DNA of 64,000 bases from Prorocentrum cordatum (GCA_963575745.1 CAUYUJ010013914.1:372442-436441), one strand, 5' to 3'; positions 11,538 through 21,977 are shown, counted from the stretch's first letter. The notes: generated by a model not told the origin, from the sequence alone. Program-made: numbers and translations.

Positions 11538-12385
11538 TCACCGAGAGCTTAGCGCAAGCTAGTGGGGCACCTACTTCTTGCGTGGCCCACTGGGCCAGCG
11601 CTGAGGCCCTCTCTCTCACCATGGAGACGCATTGGAAGAAGCCTGGTTGAGCTGCATTCAAGGCGAAATCATCAACGTGGATCGTAAGGGCTGAGTTCTG
11701 GCACTTCAGCGGCTCTGCAAAATCCGCGATACCTGGCGCTGAGAAGGCTTTCACCTCATATGTTGCCGTAGACGTTCCTGCAATCGCTCCACGTATTGAC
11801 CAGATCGGGGAGGCTGCATGTCCGTCCATGGCGACGATTCTCTGCCATATGCACATGCTGAAGAAATAGCATGAGGCGACCAAAAGATATTCTACCAGCG
11901 CAGCCTGCTTCCGTAATACGGCGCGGCAGAGGTGCTCGTAGCGCTGCTTGAGGTCCCAGATAGCGCTAAACACATTATACCCTCGCTGTGATAAGGGTTC
12001 CCCCTTGGCACTCTGCCCCCAGACTACGTCTAGAGGGCCCCTGCCCAAAGACCATGGACAACTGTGGTCGACTGTCTAACTTTCTCTCCAACTCATTAGC
12101 TTTATACGCCAGCGTGAGCCCGTGGAGGCGCTCCAAAGACGTGAGAGATCCAAAAGGGCGGCGTCCTCTTCTGGGTTTCCTGAGTGACTGCATGATCACA
12201 TACTGTTGAGACGTAGGCGCACGACTCACTGCAGTCATCGGAGTGAACATCCCAGACATGACGCTTAGGCTCGCCGAGGAAAGCAGGGAGAACTGCTGCG
12301 GGTGACAGCTTCCAGTTTCTGCCGTCCGAGCCTTAAAAATCCGAGAGAGCCGGCGCAAGAAATCTGGTTCAACCCTGGGCGGCAA
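11470..12385 (-). pseudogene. LINE-2 ORF2 reverse transcriptase core
   Basis: Two overlapping frames give the fingers region (12385-11975) and the palm (12048-11470). The palm contains motif A as WDLKQRYEHL (Asp present), motif B as WSIRGAIAGTSTATYEVKAF and motif C as TIHVDDFALN, followed by ASALAQWATQEVGAPLACAK. HVDD in place of the common YxDD keeps both metal-binding aspartates. It would have copied element RNA at the nicked target. One frameshift separates the halves. Confidence 0.8.
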
Positions 12386-12620
12386 CTCGAGTGGATGTTG
12401 AAAGCGCGCTCTGAAACATCAGGGGTGTCCGAAGCTGCCCATGCTGCGCTCCAAGGCTCCCTCTGGTGATGTAGCCCCGCTGGGATATCGCCAGCGACAG
12501 TGCCATCCTCTCCCCAGTGAGCCTCCTCTTCGTGCTCAGGCGACAGTCTGGTCATGGCGCGCGCTGCTCCTGCCCCTCCTGCCAGCGCCTGCTCGCACCA
12601 CTGCTGCCCCCCCTCTCTCC

Positions 12621-13511
12621 TCAGCTCTTTTTTTTTTCTACGGCGTTCTGTTGCTTAGTGGACATGTTGGCGACGTCGACGAAGGCAGTCGTTTCGGACA
12701 TCAGCTGAAGATCTGGCCAGGCGCGATGCTTCAGGAGGCGCAGCTGCAAGTGATCAAGCATCATGATGCAGACAGCCGCCTTTATGTTGAATGCAAGGGT
12801 CCTCCAGCATGAATGATGCGCCCCGCTGATCTGAGCAATGTCCGACAGTGTCCCGACGGCGCTGACTGCCCCCCTGCGGGCGCGCAGTCGGCGCGGCTCG
12901 ACGCGACGGTCCCTCCACCAGTGGATGGCTCGCCCTGGGGTAGGGAGAGGGTTCTGTTTGGTGGTAGGAACCGTCCTCGCTGGTCTGAGATCTATAGCGA
13001 AACGCCCCCCAGCAGGCGCCCCAACCGCGGGTGGGGACTGCGTTGCAACCCAGAACTCCTGCCAAGCTTTTGGGCCCCAGTCCTGGCGGGTCCCATCCAA
13101 GACCTGCTGGCCTCTCTGTTTCACATCTCCCGAGAGCGCATGCAGTAAGCCTCCTATTCTAGCCTCCTCCAAGAGACCGTCCAGCTTCACAGCAATCTGG
13201 TGGTAATCTGGAGGCGGGGCCTGAGGGCCCGCCGCAGAGTGGGCAGGAGGCCTGGCGAACCTCTTGCGGACAGGCACAGTGAAGTCATTCACAGCGCGCT
13301 TTACCGAAATGGACGCAGGCCTGCGAGGCGAGGGAACACTGGTCAGATCAAATTCCGGGTCCGAAGTGGTGGCCGAAATGGTACAGCTCAAGGTAAAGTA
13401 GTCCAACATATCGCTTCTAGACTTGCCTTCCTTGGTGTACACATGCGAATGATAATGTATAACACTCCCAATGGTGGCCGGTATAACCTTTAGACCCACT
13501 GATTCTCGCAA
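12621..13511 (-). pseudogene. LINE-2 ORF2 endonuclease C-terminus and linker
   Basis: In frame with the preceding piece after the TGA at 13512-13514, it encodes SVIHYHSHVYTKEGKSRSDM, a DPEFDLTSVPSPRRPASISV segment at the place of the conserved S-D-H-x-P block (histidine not conserved), and then the Pro/Arg- and Gln-rich linker that normally joins endonuclease to RT. It ends just before a T-run. Confidence 0.65.
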
Positions 13512-13514
13512 TGA

Positions 13515-14079
13515 TCATGGCGCGCGGTTCCAGCCGCCTGCCGCAATGAGAGGAACACCTGGGGGCAACGCGTGAGCACCGAAGACCCTGAGCAGTGGCA
13601 TGTTATCTCTGGTCATACCTATGCTGGCCTTGAAGCTGGCCGAATACACCCCAGAGGTCCCGACAGCTGCTGTTCTGATATAGCAGTGGGCAGCACTTTG
13701 GGGAACGACCGACGAAGATGGAGACCGTGCATCCAGACACCAACATGCCATAAGACATGCACCAGCGATCGGGTTGCCCTCCAAAGAAACTCCTGCTTCC
13801 GTCCAAAAGCTCTTCCAACCGAGCCTCGTCAACTGAATGGCCCTCTCCTTGAGCTCTGACCCCCGAAGACGGTGCTCTACAGACACCGACACATTTCGCG
13901 CGCTCAACCTCGGCGAAAACCGATCCCCACCCAGAACCATTCACAGCAAAGGCGTTGAGGGGCATGCCCCCTGCTGGGTGGCGCTCCGCGGCCAGATGCT
14001 GCCCATATCTGCTCACGCCTGGGGGACCTGCTCCCCCGCCTGTCTCCTCTGTCACTTCCAACCTCTGCGCCGCCATCAC
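13515..14079 (-). pseudogene. LINE-2 ORF2 endonuclease, N-terminal half
   Basis: The domain begins with NAFAVNGSGWGSVFAEVE, the usual opening strand of APE-type LINE endonucleases. After a frameshift near 13.9 kb the other frame supplies VEHRLRGSELKERAIQL (the catalytic glutamate region) and RLGWKSFWTEA. It ends with PLLRVFGAHALPPGVPLIAAGGWNRAP, where the usual GDWN motif reads GGWN, losing the catalytic aspartate. TGA follows directly, and the same frame then continues into the next piece. Confidence 0.75.
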
Positions 14080-14890
14080 GACATCCGGGTGCTGCCTGCT
14101 GCCTTTGGGGAGTCTGCTGCTGCAGCTGCCGCTGCAGGTGTGCTGGGGGCTGCTGCGGGCGTACCTGGTGCTGCTGGTTGCGCTTCTGCTCCTGCTCCTC
14201 CAATTGCTACCGCCTCGGCCCTGCCACCTGCTCCTCTCGCTCCTTCCTTGCCTTCTCCTCTGCCTCCTCTCCCGTCTCCCAGCCCTTGACCACGTCCCTC
14301 AGAAAAAAAGCGACGGGTCGAAATATCTGCTGGGCGCGCAAAAGTCCTAGTCCGAGGTTCCTGGAAAGGGCATGCGGGAACTCTTGTTGGCGGGTCCCAT
14401 CGTCCTTTTCGAAAACCTGCCCGTTCCTCCTCCTCCTCCTCCTCCTCACTGGGTACGGGGTTGGGTGCGGGCATAACCTCATCAAGAATCGACTCGAGGG
14501 CCTTCTGAACCTTTGGGTCATAGCTGGAAGCAGCACCTTCGAACTTCAGGCGAGACGCTTGATCTTCTCATGTCTGGCCGTTCGTCCTCCTGCGCTCCTT
14601 TTCTGTATCCATTTCCTGCTTCGGTTTGACGATATCCTCTCCTGCCAAGCGAATGGTCTCCTCCAGCTCCCTACTTTCTTTGATGAGATCGGCCTGGCGC
14701 CGCCCAGCTGCAGCGACACGTTTCTCAGCCCTGCCGGCTGCCTGTTCAGCACGCTGGAACCTGATCCCAGGGGGAAGGGCCTCCAACTTGTCCTGGCGAG
14801 TGGCACCCACTCCTCACTGCACCTCTGCTGCCAAGGCCCTCTCAGCCTCGGATTGTCCAAGGCACTGCTGGAGTTCACTGTCCAGCTGAA
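14076..14890 (-). pseudogene. LINE-2 ORF1 coiled coil and acidic/Ala-rich tail
   Basis: One frame continues through two TGA stops (near 14830 and 14570). It encodes a charged helix (RQADLIKESRELEETIRLAG), then SSYDPKVQKALESILDEV, a glutamate run (from GAGGAG triplets), an Arg-rich patch and an Ala/Pro-rich tail. The helical part is likely an ORF1 multimerisation coiled coil. It lies in a different frame from the zinc-finger piece, so at least one frameshift separates them. Confidence 0.6.
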
Positions 14891-14913
14891 GCGCTTTAGC
14901 TGGGGCGGAACCT

Positions 14914-15273
14914 TTACCTTACCTCTGGCACTGTGGCGTGCCTTGCCCGAATCCTGCTGCCCTCCACCTTCCCCTCCTCCCTCTGGCTCTGATGTTCCCA
15001 GTCTTTCCGAACTCCTCGAAACTTAGGGGGTACTGATGGACTGACACCTTCGGGTCGCGCCCCACAATGCTTACATCATTTCCAGTAGTACAGATTCTTC
15101 CGACATCCACACTTCTGGCAAGCCCACTTAGCAGTACATCTGCCACTGCCACGAGAGCCACATTGCCACCCCATGGGACGGCGCTCGCAAAAGGACCGAG
15201 GTTCCGCAAGGTAAGAGGGTGGGGTCGCGAACCCCTGGCCAGGAAGACTCTGAAGGGTCGGAACCCTGAACAC
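14914..15273 (-). pseudogene. LINE-2 ORF1 N-terminal zinc finger, in-frame TGA
   Basis: The frame contains WACQKCGCRKN, then YYWK, a TGA stop (15076-15078), then CKHCGARPEG. Read across the stop this is W-x-C-x2-C...C-x2-C with the same spacing as the LINE-1 finger (WKCSQCGCKKN...CKHC) and resembles a RanBP2-type finger, so one substitution has broken the domain. The frame ends at TAA (14914-14916). It probably bound nucleic acid as part of the ORF1 protein, by analogy with LINE ORF1 proteins. Confidence 0.65.
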
Positions 15274-15337
15274 GCCACAATCTCTTGAGCGAGGCTGGAA
15301 GTTCAGGAACAGGCCCCTTGACCAAAATGGTTACGGT

Positions 15338-15480
15338 TTCCTCCTCCTCCTCCTCCTCTTCCTCCTCCTCCTCCTTCCCCTCCTCCCTTCCTCCTCCTCC
15401 TCCTCCTCCTCCTTCTCCTCCTCCTCTCCTTCTCCTCCTCCTCCTCCTCCTCCTCCTCCTCCTCCTTCTTCCCCTCCCCC
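15338..15480. repeat. (CCT)n tract next to the LINE-2 5' end
   Basis: About 140 bp of CCT/TCC triplets beginning about 50 bp upstream of the LINE-2 ORF1 start. Confidence 0.95.
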
Positions 15481-15555
15481 TCCTCCCCGACGCCGGACAA
15501 AACACGTCACGAGGCCCTTCCGCGCGCTGCCGACCGCACTGCTTCTTTTGGCCCC

Positions 15556-15677
15556 TCGGCTGCCGCAGCTGCCGCAGGCTCTCCAGCAGGCGCTCCTCGC
15601 TGGCCGCCAGGCGCGTGCACCGGGCCTCCAGCTCGCCAGCGCGGGCCCGGGCGCTCTCGTGGGCGCCCCCTGCGCGG
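15556..15677 (-). CDS. Candidate coiled-coil exon
   Basis: The minus strand encodes AHESARARAGELEARCTRLA and then SEERLLESLRQLRQPRGQ, an amphipathic charged helix. It is preceded by ACCGCCCGCGCAG, which could be a splice acceptor. It resembles the stretch at 5380-5586 in character but not in sequence. No family is recognised, and a chance helix in GC-rich DNA is a real alternative. Confidence 0.27.
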
Positions 15678-15734
15678 GCGGTGGGGGACAACCTGGGAGG
15701 TCGACTTCTGGGAGGGTGACTTCTGAGTTCCCAG

Positions 15735-15900
15735 ACCCCCTCGAGCAATGGAAAAATCAAGACGGGAAGTTGTTTGCCACTTTCGGAATCTGGGGGCCCT
15801 CGCAAAAAAACGACTCAGGATGAGAAACCGGTCCCGGGTAATGGGTCCAAACCTCTGGGGGTCGACGTTGTGAAATAATCATGACGTCGGGGTCTGGGTT
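15735..15900 (+). repeat. DR-1 dispersed repeat
   Basis: Contains GGGCCCTCGCAAAAAAACGA, CTCAGGATGAGAAACCGGTC and AATCATGACGTCGGGGTCTG. The same string of motifs recurs near 26670, 30200, 30655, 36345 and 51040, and inverted near 16675, 18935 and 30300. Confidence 0.7.
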
Positions 15901-16674
15901 TGCCCTGGTCCAAAGTCCGGCTTACTCTAGCTTGGCCCCGTCCAGCTTGCGGCCTCATCCAGCGTGGCAGCCCCCCAAGGGGGATTGATCCTCCTTCCTG
16001 CGAGGACCTCCCAGTAGTTGCCTCTTGAACCCTGACCTGCTGCAGGAGGGCTGACAAGTAGCCCCAAGATCTCGACATCTAAAATCTGAATCCCAGTCGT
16101 TTTTCTGTTTAGCAGTCCAGAGGTCTACAGGTCTGGAGGGCTAGTTTTTAGCACTCTGGGAGGTCAGGGAAGGGATCCCGCCTTGGGACGCCGCGGGGGC
16201 TCCAGAGGGATCTTGCCAATGCCACTTTGACCAACGAACGCATTCGCCTGGTTCTGGGCCCCCAGACACTCACAGATCGATCGGGCTCGAAACATGGAGC
16301 GGATAGGCCCTGGGGCTATGGTTGTGATTCTCTCCAGGCGTTGCAATGTTCGCAGAAAGGAGAGTGGGGAGGGTACAAATGGATGGAATGGGTGCTTGGG
16401 CCGAGGGCCATCGGACGAGATGTTAGGAGGCAGCGTCTGGGAGGTCTTCGCAGGAACGAGAAAGGGCTACTACGCCCGACTCAGGGGCCACTGAGCAAGG
16501 TCAGGCTGGATTGCACCCAGGGTTAAGGCTGATCAAGCGGGACTAAGCTGGATCAGGCATGGTCAATCCAAATGAGGCGAAACTGCACCAAATAAGCCCC
16601 ACCTTCAACCGGGGATGCACCGGCGCAAGCTCAGAAGTTACCCTCCCAGGAGTTGCATGCTCAGGGATGGGTGG
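15901..16674. other. Non-repetitive, no gene recognised
   Basis: Some GATCAGGCTGGATTGCACC-like local repetition near 16495-16560. No protein-like frame. Confidence 0.35.
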
Positions 16675-17010
16675 GAGGGACCCAGACATGCAACGTCCTG
16701 ATTTGTTTAGTACGGCGTCCCCGGAAGTCCTGACCTTAGGTCGGGCCTGTCCCCCTACAGGGGGATGTCTGGCGAAAAATAAAATGTCCCCCCCCCCACA
16801 CCCCACAACAAAAAGAACACCAAACATGCTAAAAACAAAAACTGCAAAACACCTATTATTTTAAAACTAATTTTAAATTTTCCCCCCTGTAGAGGGACAG
16901 GCCCGACTTAATCCTGACCCTTTCCCCAGGGCCCGTTTTTCCTCCCGAGTCGTTGTTTGGAGGCTCCCGGGGGCCGGCGAGGGTCTCCAGGGGTCGAAAA
17001 TAGCGATCAC
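16675..17010 (-). repeat. DR-1 copy split by a family A element
   Basis: AACGTCCTGATTTG...CGGAAGTCCTGACC lies left of the element and TCCTGACCCTTTCCCCAGGG...GAGTCGTTGTTTGG lies right. Removing the element and one 8-bp duplicate restores a continuous DR-1 copy. Confidence 0.75.
16736..16911. mobile_element. Family A MITE, perfect 8-bp TSD
   Basis: The 176-bp element begins TTAGGTCGGGCCTGTCCCCC and ends CAGGCCCGACTTAA, an inverted repeat extending into CTACAGG/CCTGTAG. TCCTGACC occurs at 16728-16735 and 16912-16919. The interior is AT-rich with no coding capacity. An 8-bp duplication is typical of hAT-like or P-like transposons; the superfamily is inferred. Confidence 0.92.
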
Positions 17011-17232
17011 CTTGCCGCCCTGCTTTCTCAACGAGGCGATCATGTCTAGGGTGGCAGGGTCGGATGTCAGCTGTGGCGCGAGCGCGCCTAGCTTGGCCAC
17101 GCCCCCCACCCCCCGTCCAGCCCAACCCGGCTCCGCCGAGCAGCAAAGCGCCGTGCCCTCTGGGAGAACCCCCGGCGTGCCGTCGGGTCTCCGCGAGAGG
17201 GGCCGTCGCGGGGCCAGCAGACGGGGCCAGCC

Positions 17233-17399
17233 CTAAGTCGGGCGTGTCCCTCTACAGGAGGAATATCCAAAAGTAGTAAACAATACTCTGGGGACGATTT
17301 TTTGAATATTTTTGAATATTATATGAAGAGAATGTTGTTTTACATGTCTTGTTCTCTTTAATCCCTCCAATATCCGCCTGTAGGGAGGCATGCCCGACA
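17233..17399. mobile_element. Family A MITE, perfect 8-bp TSD
   Basis: CTAAGTCGGGCGTGTCCCTC and GGAGGCATGCCCGACA form the ends. GGCCAGCC occurs at 17225-17232 and 17400-17407. The interior is AT-rich (AATATTTTTGAATATT). Confidence 0.9.
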
Positions 17400-17407
17400 G
17401 GCCAGCC

Positions 17408-17765
17408 GAGGGGAAGTACACTTGGATCAGGGGAGGTGCTCAAAGGGGGGTGCCGGTGGATGCTGATGTGGCTCATATCTGGCCTAACCTAGCTCAGAAG
17501 CGGGCTGCACATGCACTGTATGTGGCTCGGGGGTGTACGGATCTCGGCTCAGGGGCGGAGCCCACTTCGCGGAATTATCCCATCACCCTGAGCCGCTCAG
17601 AGCACGTGTAGCCCACTGATACGCTGGGTGAGGCCATACATAACTGGGCAACAAGCGAGGGGGGGGAAATGAGAAGGGGACGGCCTTCTCAGAAGGCTCG
17701 AAGTCCTCCGCGGCCTTCGGAAAAGTTGTCTGTGCGCTCTCCGAAGACACAGAGAACCTCTTAGC
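17408..17765. other. No gene seen
   Basis: Unique sequence between repeats. No protein-like frame. Confidence 0.35.
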
Positions 17766-17956
17766 TTAAGTTGCTCCCATCGCGCTCAAGAACCACATCC
17801 CAGAAATAGTTTCGAGCGTCCCGATAGAGTATCGAAACAGTGTCGAACGAGTATCGCCTCCCAGAGCCCGACACATCAAAACCCTCCAGTTTCGGTACTT
17901 TCTTGGTGCTCGATTTTTTTTTCTGGTGATCGAGGCTGAAGCAGGTTGGAGCATCC
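17766..17956 (+). repeat. DR-2 dispersed repeat, copy 1
   Basis: About 190 bp containing CGAAACAGTGTCGAACGAGT, ATCGCCTCCCAG and CCCTCCAGTTTCGGT, with the same order and roughly 80% similarity at 30995-31181. Edges show weak inversion (GTTGCTCC / GGAGCATCCTAA). Confidence 0.7.
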
Positions 17957-18093
17957 TAACTCTTAGAAGGCGGGAGGGCTTCTGATAAGTCTCGCCGCCT
18001 TGGTGCGATCCAGGTTGAGGACTGGCGGGCCTTCGGCCCTCCAGGGATGGTATCCTTCCCGACTCTCACGTGTTGGGTTCTCGTTCTCAATAG

Positions 18094-18180
18094 AGCGCTT
18101 TGGTCTCCGTCCCTCCCCCCGCCTCCCCCTCCTCCCCCTCCTCCCCCTCGTCCCCCTCCCCCCTCCTCCCCCTCCTCCTC
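18094..18180. repeat. CCT/CCC polypyrimidine tract
   Basis: CCTCCCCCTCCTCC-type units over about 85 bp. Confidence 0.85.
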
Positions 18181-18184
18181 ACAA

Positions 18185-18490
18185 CTCCCTGGAGGGCTGC
18201 GAAGTGTGCAACCTGCCGCCGCTCCCGTGCGCTCCTGGGAGGCCCAGCGGAGTGGGGTGGTACGCAGGTCCAGCCGAGACCTCGCGGCTCCGTGAAGGGT
18301 TGCGAAGTGCGCAACCTGCCGCCACTTTCGTGGGCTCCTGGGAGGCACAGCGGAGTGGGTTGGTACGCAGATCCAGCCAAGACCTCGCGGCTCCGAGACC
18401 TCGCGATTCCCTGGGGGTCTGCGATGTGAGTTCCTGTCGCCACGTTCGTAGACTCCTGGAAGGCCCAGCGGAGTGGGGTGGTATGCAGTG
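18185..18490. repeat. ~110-bp tandem repeat, three units
   Basis: GGGCTGCGAAGTGTGCAACC recurs with changes near 18194, 18296 and 18413, each followed by CTCCTGGGAGGCCCAGCGGA and GTGGTACGCAG. The third unit is most diverged. Confidence 0.8.
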
Positions 18491-18702
18491 TTGATGTATG
18501 CCGTTGAAAGCTGCTCGAGACGCACGTGCTTGATGCACATAACTGATGCATGTCATTGTTATCTGTCCTTAGTGCCGGTTCTCGACGTGCATCCTTGCTG
18601 TATGTCTCTCGGTGCTCGTTTTTCGCGCGTTCCCCTTGCCGGTTCTCGATCATTGGTGTGGGATCGAACTACGTTCTTGATGTACGTCAGCTGCAAAGCC
18701 TA

Positions 18703-18878
18703 CCATGGAGGCCCGACCACAAGACACCTTCCACAACACATCCAACCCTGAGACCCCAGGACGTCCACTGACTTTTGGTGTGGAGGCCTCACGCTCCCCA
18801 TAGCCAAAACATCGAAACTGAAGAAACCCAGAACACCCTGGAGGCAAGCAGGGTGTCTCTTGGCATGGGCCCCCATTG
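18703..18878 (+). mobile_element. Family C TA-flanked MITE
   Basis: Flanked by TA (18701-18702 and 18879-18880), with ends CCATGGAGGCCCGACC and GGGCCCCCATTG. The interior CCAGGACGTCCACTGA...CACCCTGGAGGCAAGCAG matches the copies at 24404, 51490 and 22379. Length 176 bp, almost identical to the 175-bp copy at 51490. Confidence 0.8.
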
Positions 18879-18934
18879 TAGACTACTGATGTTAAATCGA
18901 TGCGCAATTCAAGATTTAGCTTAATATTGTTCTA

Positions 18935-19265
18935 AGCCCAGACAGGCGACGTCCTGATTTTTCATGACGGCGTCCCGAAGTCCCGACCCTTTCCTCGGGC
19001 CGGGCGAAAGGGGGGGATAGCAAAGGGGGGGTTTGATAATCAGCTCGCGTAGCTGATTTTCCTAGCGCCTCCGGGCGCCGGAGGCGCCCATGTATCGAGG
19101 AATGGGCTCCCCGATGGGGCTGAAACCAACTGCATGCAGCAGATTTCGTACCTCATTTCCTCATCCCCCCTTTCGTCCGGCCCGATTTACCCAGGACCGG
19201 CTTTTCATCCAGTGTCGTTGTTGAGTCTCCCGAGCCCCCCCCTGCGAGGGCCGCCCGAGGCCGAA
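18935..19265 (-). repeat. DR-1 copy split by a fold-back insert
   Basis: GACGTCCTGATTTTTCATGA...GACCCTTTCCTC on the left continues on the right as CCAGGACCGGCTTTTCATCC...GTCGTTGTTGAG, as in the other DR-1 copies. Confidence 0.7.
18996..19184. mobile_element. Fold-back element inside DR-1
   Basis: CGGGCCGGGCGAAAGGGGGG at the left and CCCCCCTTTCGTCCGGCCCG at the right are inverted copies about 150 bp apart. The interior has its own palindrome (GGGCGCCGGAGGCGCCC). Possible imperfect duplication TTTCCTC / TTTACCC. Confidence 0.65.
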
Positions 19266-19490
19266 AACTAGCCAAAACCTTCCGTCCTGATGTTTTAACG
19301 ACGCGAGCATGTCTGGGTATGTTTTTTCTCTGAGTGGTATTGGCGTCTTTTCGAGGCAGGATCCTCCCGTCCGGACTCTCCGAGACCCCTCGGGAGATCC
19401 CGGGCCTGGCGGTCGCGGCATGCAGGGCTGGCGAGAGGCGGGCCTGGCCGCCGACGTCTGCAGGGCTGGCGGAGGGCCCCTCTCTTCACA

Positions 19491-21322
19491 TTAGGTCGGG
19501 CATGTCCTCCCACAGGTGGATTTTGGAGTAAGATTCAAATGCCCAAAGCATATTCAAAAGTAATCAGAATTCCGCCGGCCCACTTGTGGGGCCACCAGGC
19601 TGTAAGCTCAGGGTTTGCTGTTCCCTGCACCAGTTCCAGTTTCCATTTTCCACTGTTGCAGTTCTGCTTCTTGTTGCTTACTGTTCCTTGTTGTAGACCT
19701 CGCGAGGGGGGGGGCCGAACACCGCCTTTGTCAACACGTCCCGGGAGGGGTCTCTGAATTTCTGGGGGGTCGAAATTTACACCCCTCACGCAGATCGGCG
19801 GGGTCAGGGTCCAAAAACAAATGGGATTTGCAACATGTCTTAAATTCGGTGGCACCCCTCACGCAGATCGGCGGGGTCAGGGTCAAAAAAACAATGGGAT
19901 TTGCAACATTTCTTAAATTCGGCGGCACCTCTCACACAGATCAGCAGGGTCGGGGTCTAAGAACACATGGTCTTTACCACAATTCTGAAATTCGGCGGCG
20001 TCTCTCACGCAGATCGGCGGGGCCAGGGTCCAAAACCACATGGGATTTGCCACATTTGTGAACAATTCGGCGGTACCCTTCACGTATATCGGCGGGATCA
20101 GGGTCGAAAAACCTATGAGATTTGCCACGTTTGTGAAATTCGGCGGCACCCCTCACGTAGATCGGCAGGATCAGGGTCGAAAAACCAATGGGATTTTCCA
20201 CATGTATGAAATTCGGCAGCGCCTCTCACACAGATCGGCGGGGTCAGGGTCCAAAACCACATGGGATTTGCGACATTTCTAAAATTCGGTAGCACCCCTC
20301 ACGCAGATCGGCGGGGTCAGGGTCGGAAAACCCATGAGATTCGCATATTTCCCAAATTCGGTAGCACCCCTCGCGCAGATCGGCGGGGTCAGGGTCGGAA
20401 AACCCATGGGTTTTGCCACATGTCTAGACATTCGGTAACACCTCTCACGCAGATCGGCGGGGTCAGGGTCGAACAACCCATTGGATGTGCCAGATTGTTG
20501 GAAGTCGGAAGCACCCCTCACGCAGGTCGGCCGGGTCAGAGTCGAAAAAACAATGAGATTTGCCACATGTTTCAAACTCAGTGGCACCCCATCACGCGGA
20601 TCGGCGGGGTCAGGGTCGGAAAACCCATGGGTTTTGCCACATGTCTAGACATTCGGTAACAGCCCTCACGCAGATCGGCGGGGTCAGGGTCCAACAACAC
20701 AAGGGATTTGCCACACTTCTGAAATTCGGTGGCACCCCTCTTGCAGACCGGCAGGGTCAGGGTCGAAAATCCTATTGGATTTGCAACATGTTTTGAAATA
20801 CAGTGACCTCCACGCAGATCGGCGGGGTCAGGTTCCAAAAACACAAACAAGAATTGCCACATTGTTGAAATTCGGTGGCACTCCTCATGCAGTTCGGCGG
20901 GGTCAGGGTCGACAAACACATGGGAGTTGCCACATGTCTTGAAATTCGGTGGCGCCCCTCACGCAGATCGGTGGGACCAGTGGCAGAAAAAAAAAACAGA
21001 TGAGATTGGCAACATTTCAATACTTCGTAGAAAAGCTTTTTGCGCAGAATGCGCGAGCAGCCTCGAAATACAGCACCGAATTCAACAATATCATCATAAT
21101 CCCAATTTGTCTTGCCGATTACTCATCGTCTTCGCGTGAAGTCCCGACGCTGCTTCACGGCGGCGCCAAGGCCTCATGATTTCGCACTTGCATTGCCCAT
21201 TATCTGAGAGAGGGGCCCGGCGGAAGGGGGCGAAGCCCTTACGGATAGTAGATCAATTGTCCCCAGACCATGTTTTGACTACTATTGAATAGTCCTCCTG
21301 TAGAGGAACATACCCGACTTCA
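19491..21322. mobile_element. 1.8-kb family A element carrying a satellite, perfect 8-bp TSD
   Basis: The left end TTAGGTCGGGCATGTCCTCC and right end GTAGAGGAACATACCCGACT are the family A termini. The subterminal motifs (ATTCAAAAGTAATCAG; CATGTTTTGACTACTATTGA) match the 153-bp copy at 41382. TCTTCACA occurs at 19483-19490 and 21323-21330. About 1.7 kb of extra sequence, mostly the 73-bp array, sits between ends that normally enclose about 150-200 bp. No transposase is seen, so it would have moved in trans. Confidence 0.88.
19791..20985. repeat. 73-bp satellite, 17 units
   Basis: CGCAGATCGGCGGGGTCAGG recurs at spacings of 71-75 bp from 19791 to 20964. Each unit continues with an A-rich stretch (CCAAAAACAAATGGGATTTG) and CTTAAATTCGGTGGCACCCC. 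Units differ by about 10-20% throughout, so there is no conserved-repeat/variable-spacer pattern. Confidence 0.93.
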
Positions 21323-21393
21323 TCTTCACATCTGCCAGCCCCAGCCTGTCGGGCACGGTTATAAACGTCTGGCAACACATTTAGCGGAACGAA

Positions 21394-21555
21394 GAATGAC
21401 ATAAACATAAAACAACCGGATGTCCGCGCGGATATCTCGGATCTGCGCTGGACCCCCCCTGACGGCGCTTTCGGCGCCGCCCGCGCGCCAGGGAGGGGGG
21501 TCCAGCGCCGATCCGAGAAATCCGCGCGGACCTCCCAGTTATCACCGTCGGGGCG
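21394..21555. mobile_element. Family D fold-back element
   Basis: GTCCGCGCGGATATCTCGGA at the left pairs with TCCGAGAAATCCGCGCGGAC at the right across a GC-rich centre with nested symmetry (GGCGCTTTCGGCGCC). The left shoulder carries CATAAACATAAAAC, also seen at the 34441 copy. Confidence 0.75.
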
Positions 21556-21977
21556 TTGACCTAAGGAACCCTAAATAAGGGGCGGGGCCCTTTTTTTCCA
21601 TAAGTTAAACTTCGATTCCCGATCGAGAACATAAGGAACACCTGAGGCAAGCTGAGAAGCACTTAAGGCACGCGGAGCCCCTCCCCAACCAAAAGGGTTC
21701 CTTCTTCAGGGCCCCGACCGTCTGTTTGTGCCACTCTTCATCCCCTAGGCTTGGAGGTCGCTTGGGGGGCAGCGTTGTTTCCAGGGCCAGATCCCAATGC
21801 GCTCAGCCGGCGCGCTTGATCCGTCAATACCATTCCTTACGACACCCATTCGCGACAAGTCCGGACCTTAGGACGATTGGGCTGCTTAGGCTTGCTCTTG
21901 CCCTACAAGCATTGCCTCCTCCTCCGTCGCCCCAGAAACACAGATCGCGTCCGCTGCCCCTCAGCGATCTGAAACCC
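21556..21977. other. Non-repetitive, no gene recognised
   Basis: No motif recognised. The last bases (GCGTTCCCCACAG) resemble a splice acceptor. Confidence 0.35.

Larger units (their letters stand above)
9547..15290 (-). mobile_element. LINE-2: decayed non-LTR retrotransposon
   Basis: Reading the minus strand gives the order zinc finger, coiled coil, APE-type endonuclease, linker, reverse transcriptase, post-RT region, RNase H and C-terminal CxxC module. The pieces lie in changing frames with several TGA stops, so the copy is dead. Domain order and local motifs match LINE-1 at the other end of the window. APE endonuclease plus RNase H after the RT is the layout of I-, Tad- and LOA-type LINEs; the exact clade cannot be set by eye. 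No poly(A) tail or target duplication was found at either end. Confidence 0.85.

Noticed and set aside
19791-20985. CRISPR array
   Set aside because: The 73-bp units vary evenly along their length with no constant repeat and unique spacer, and no cas-like gene is present.
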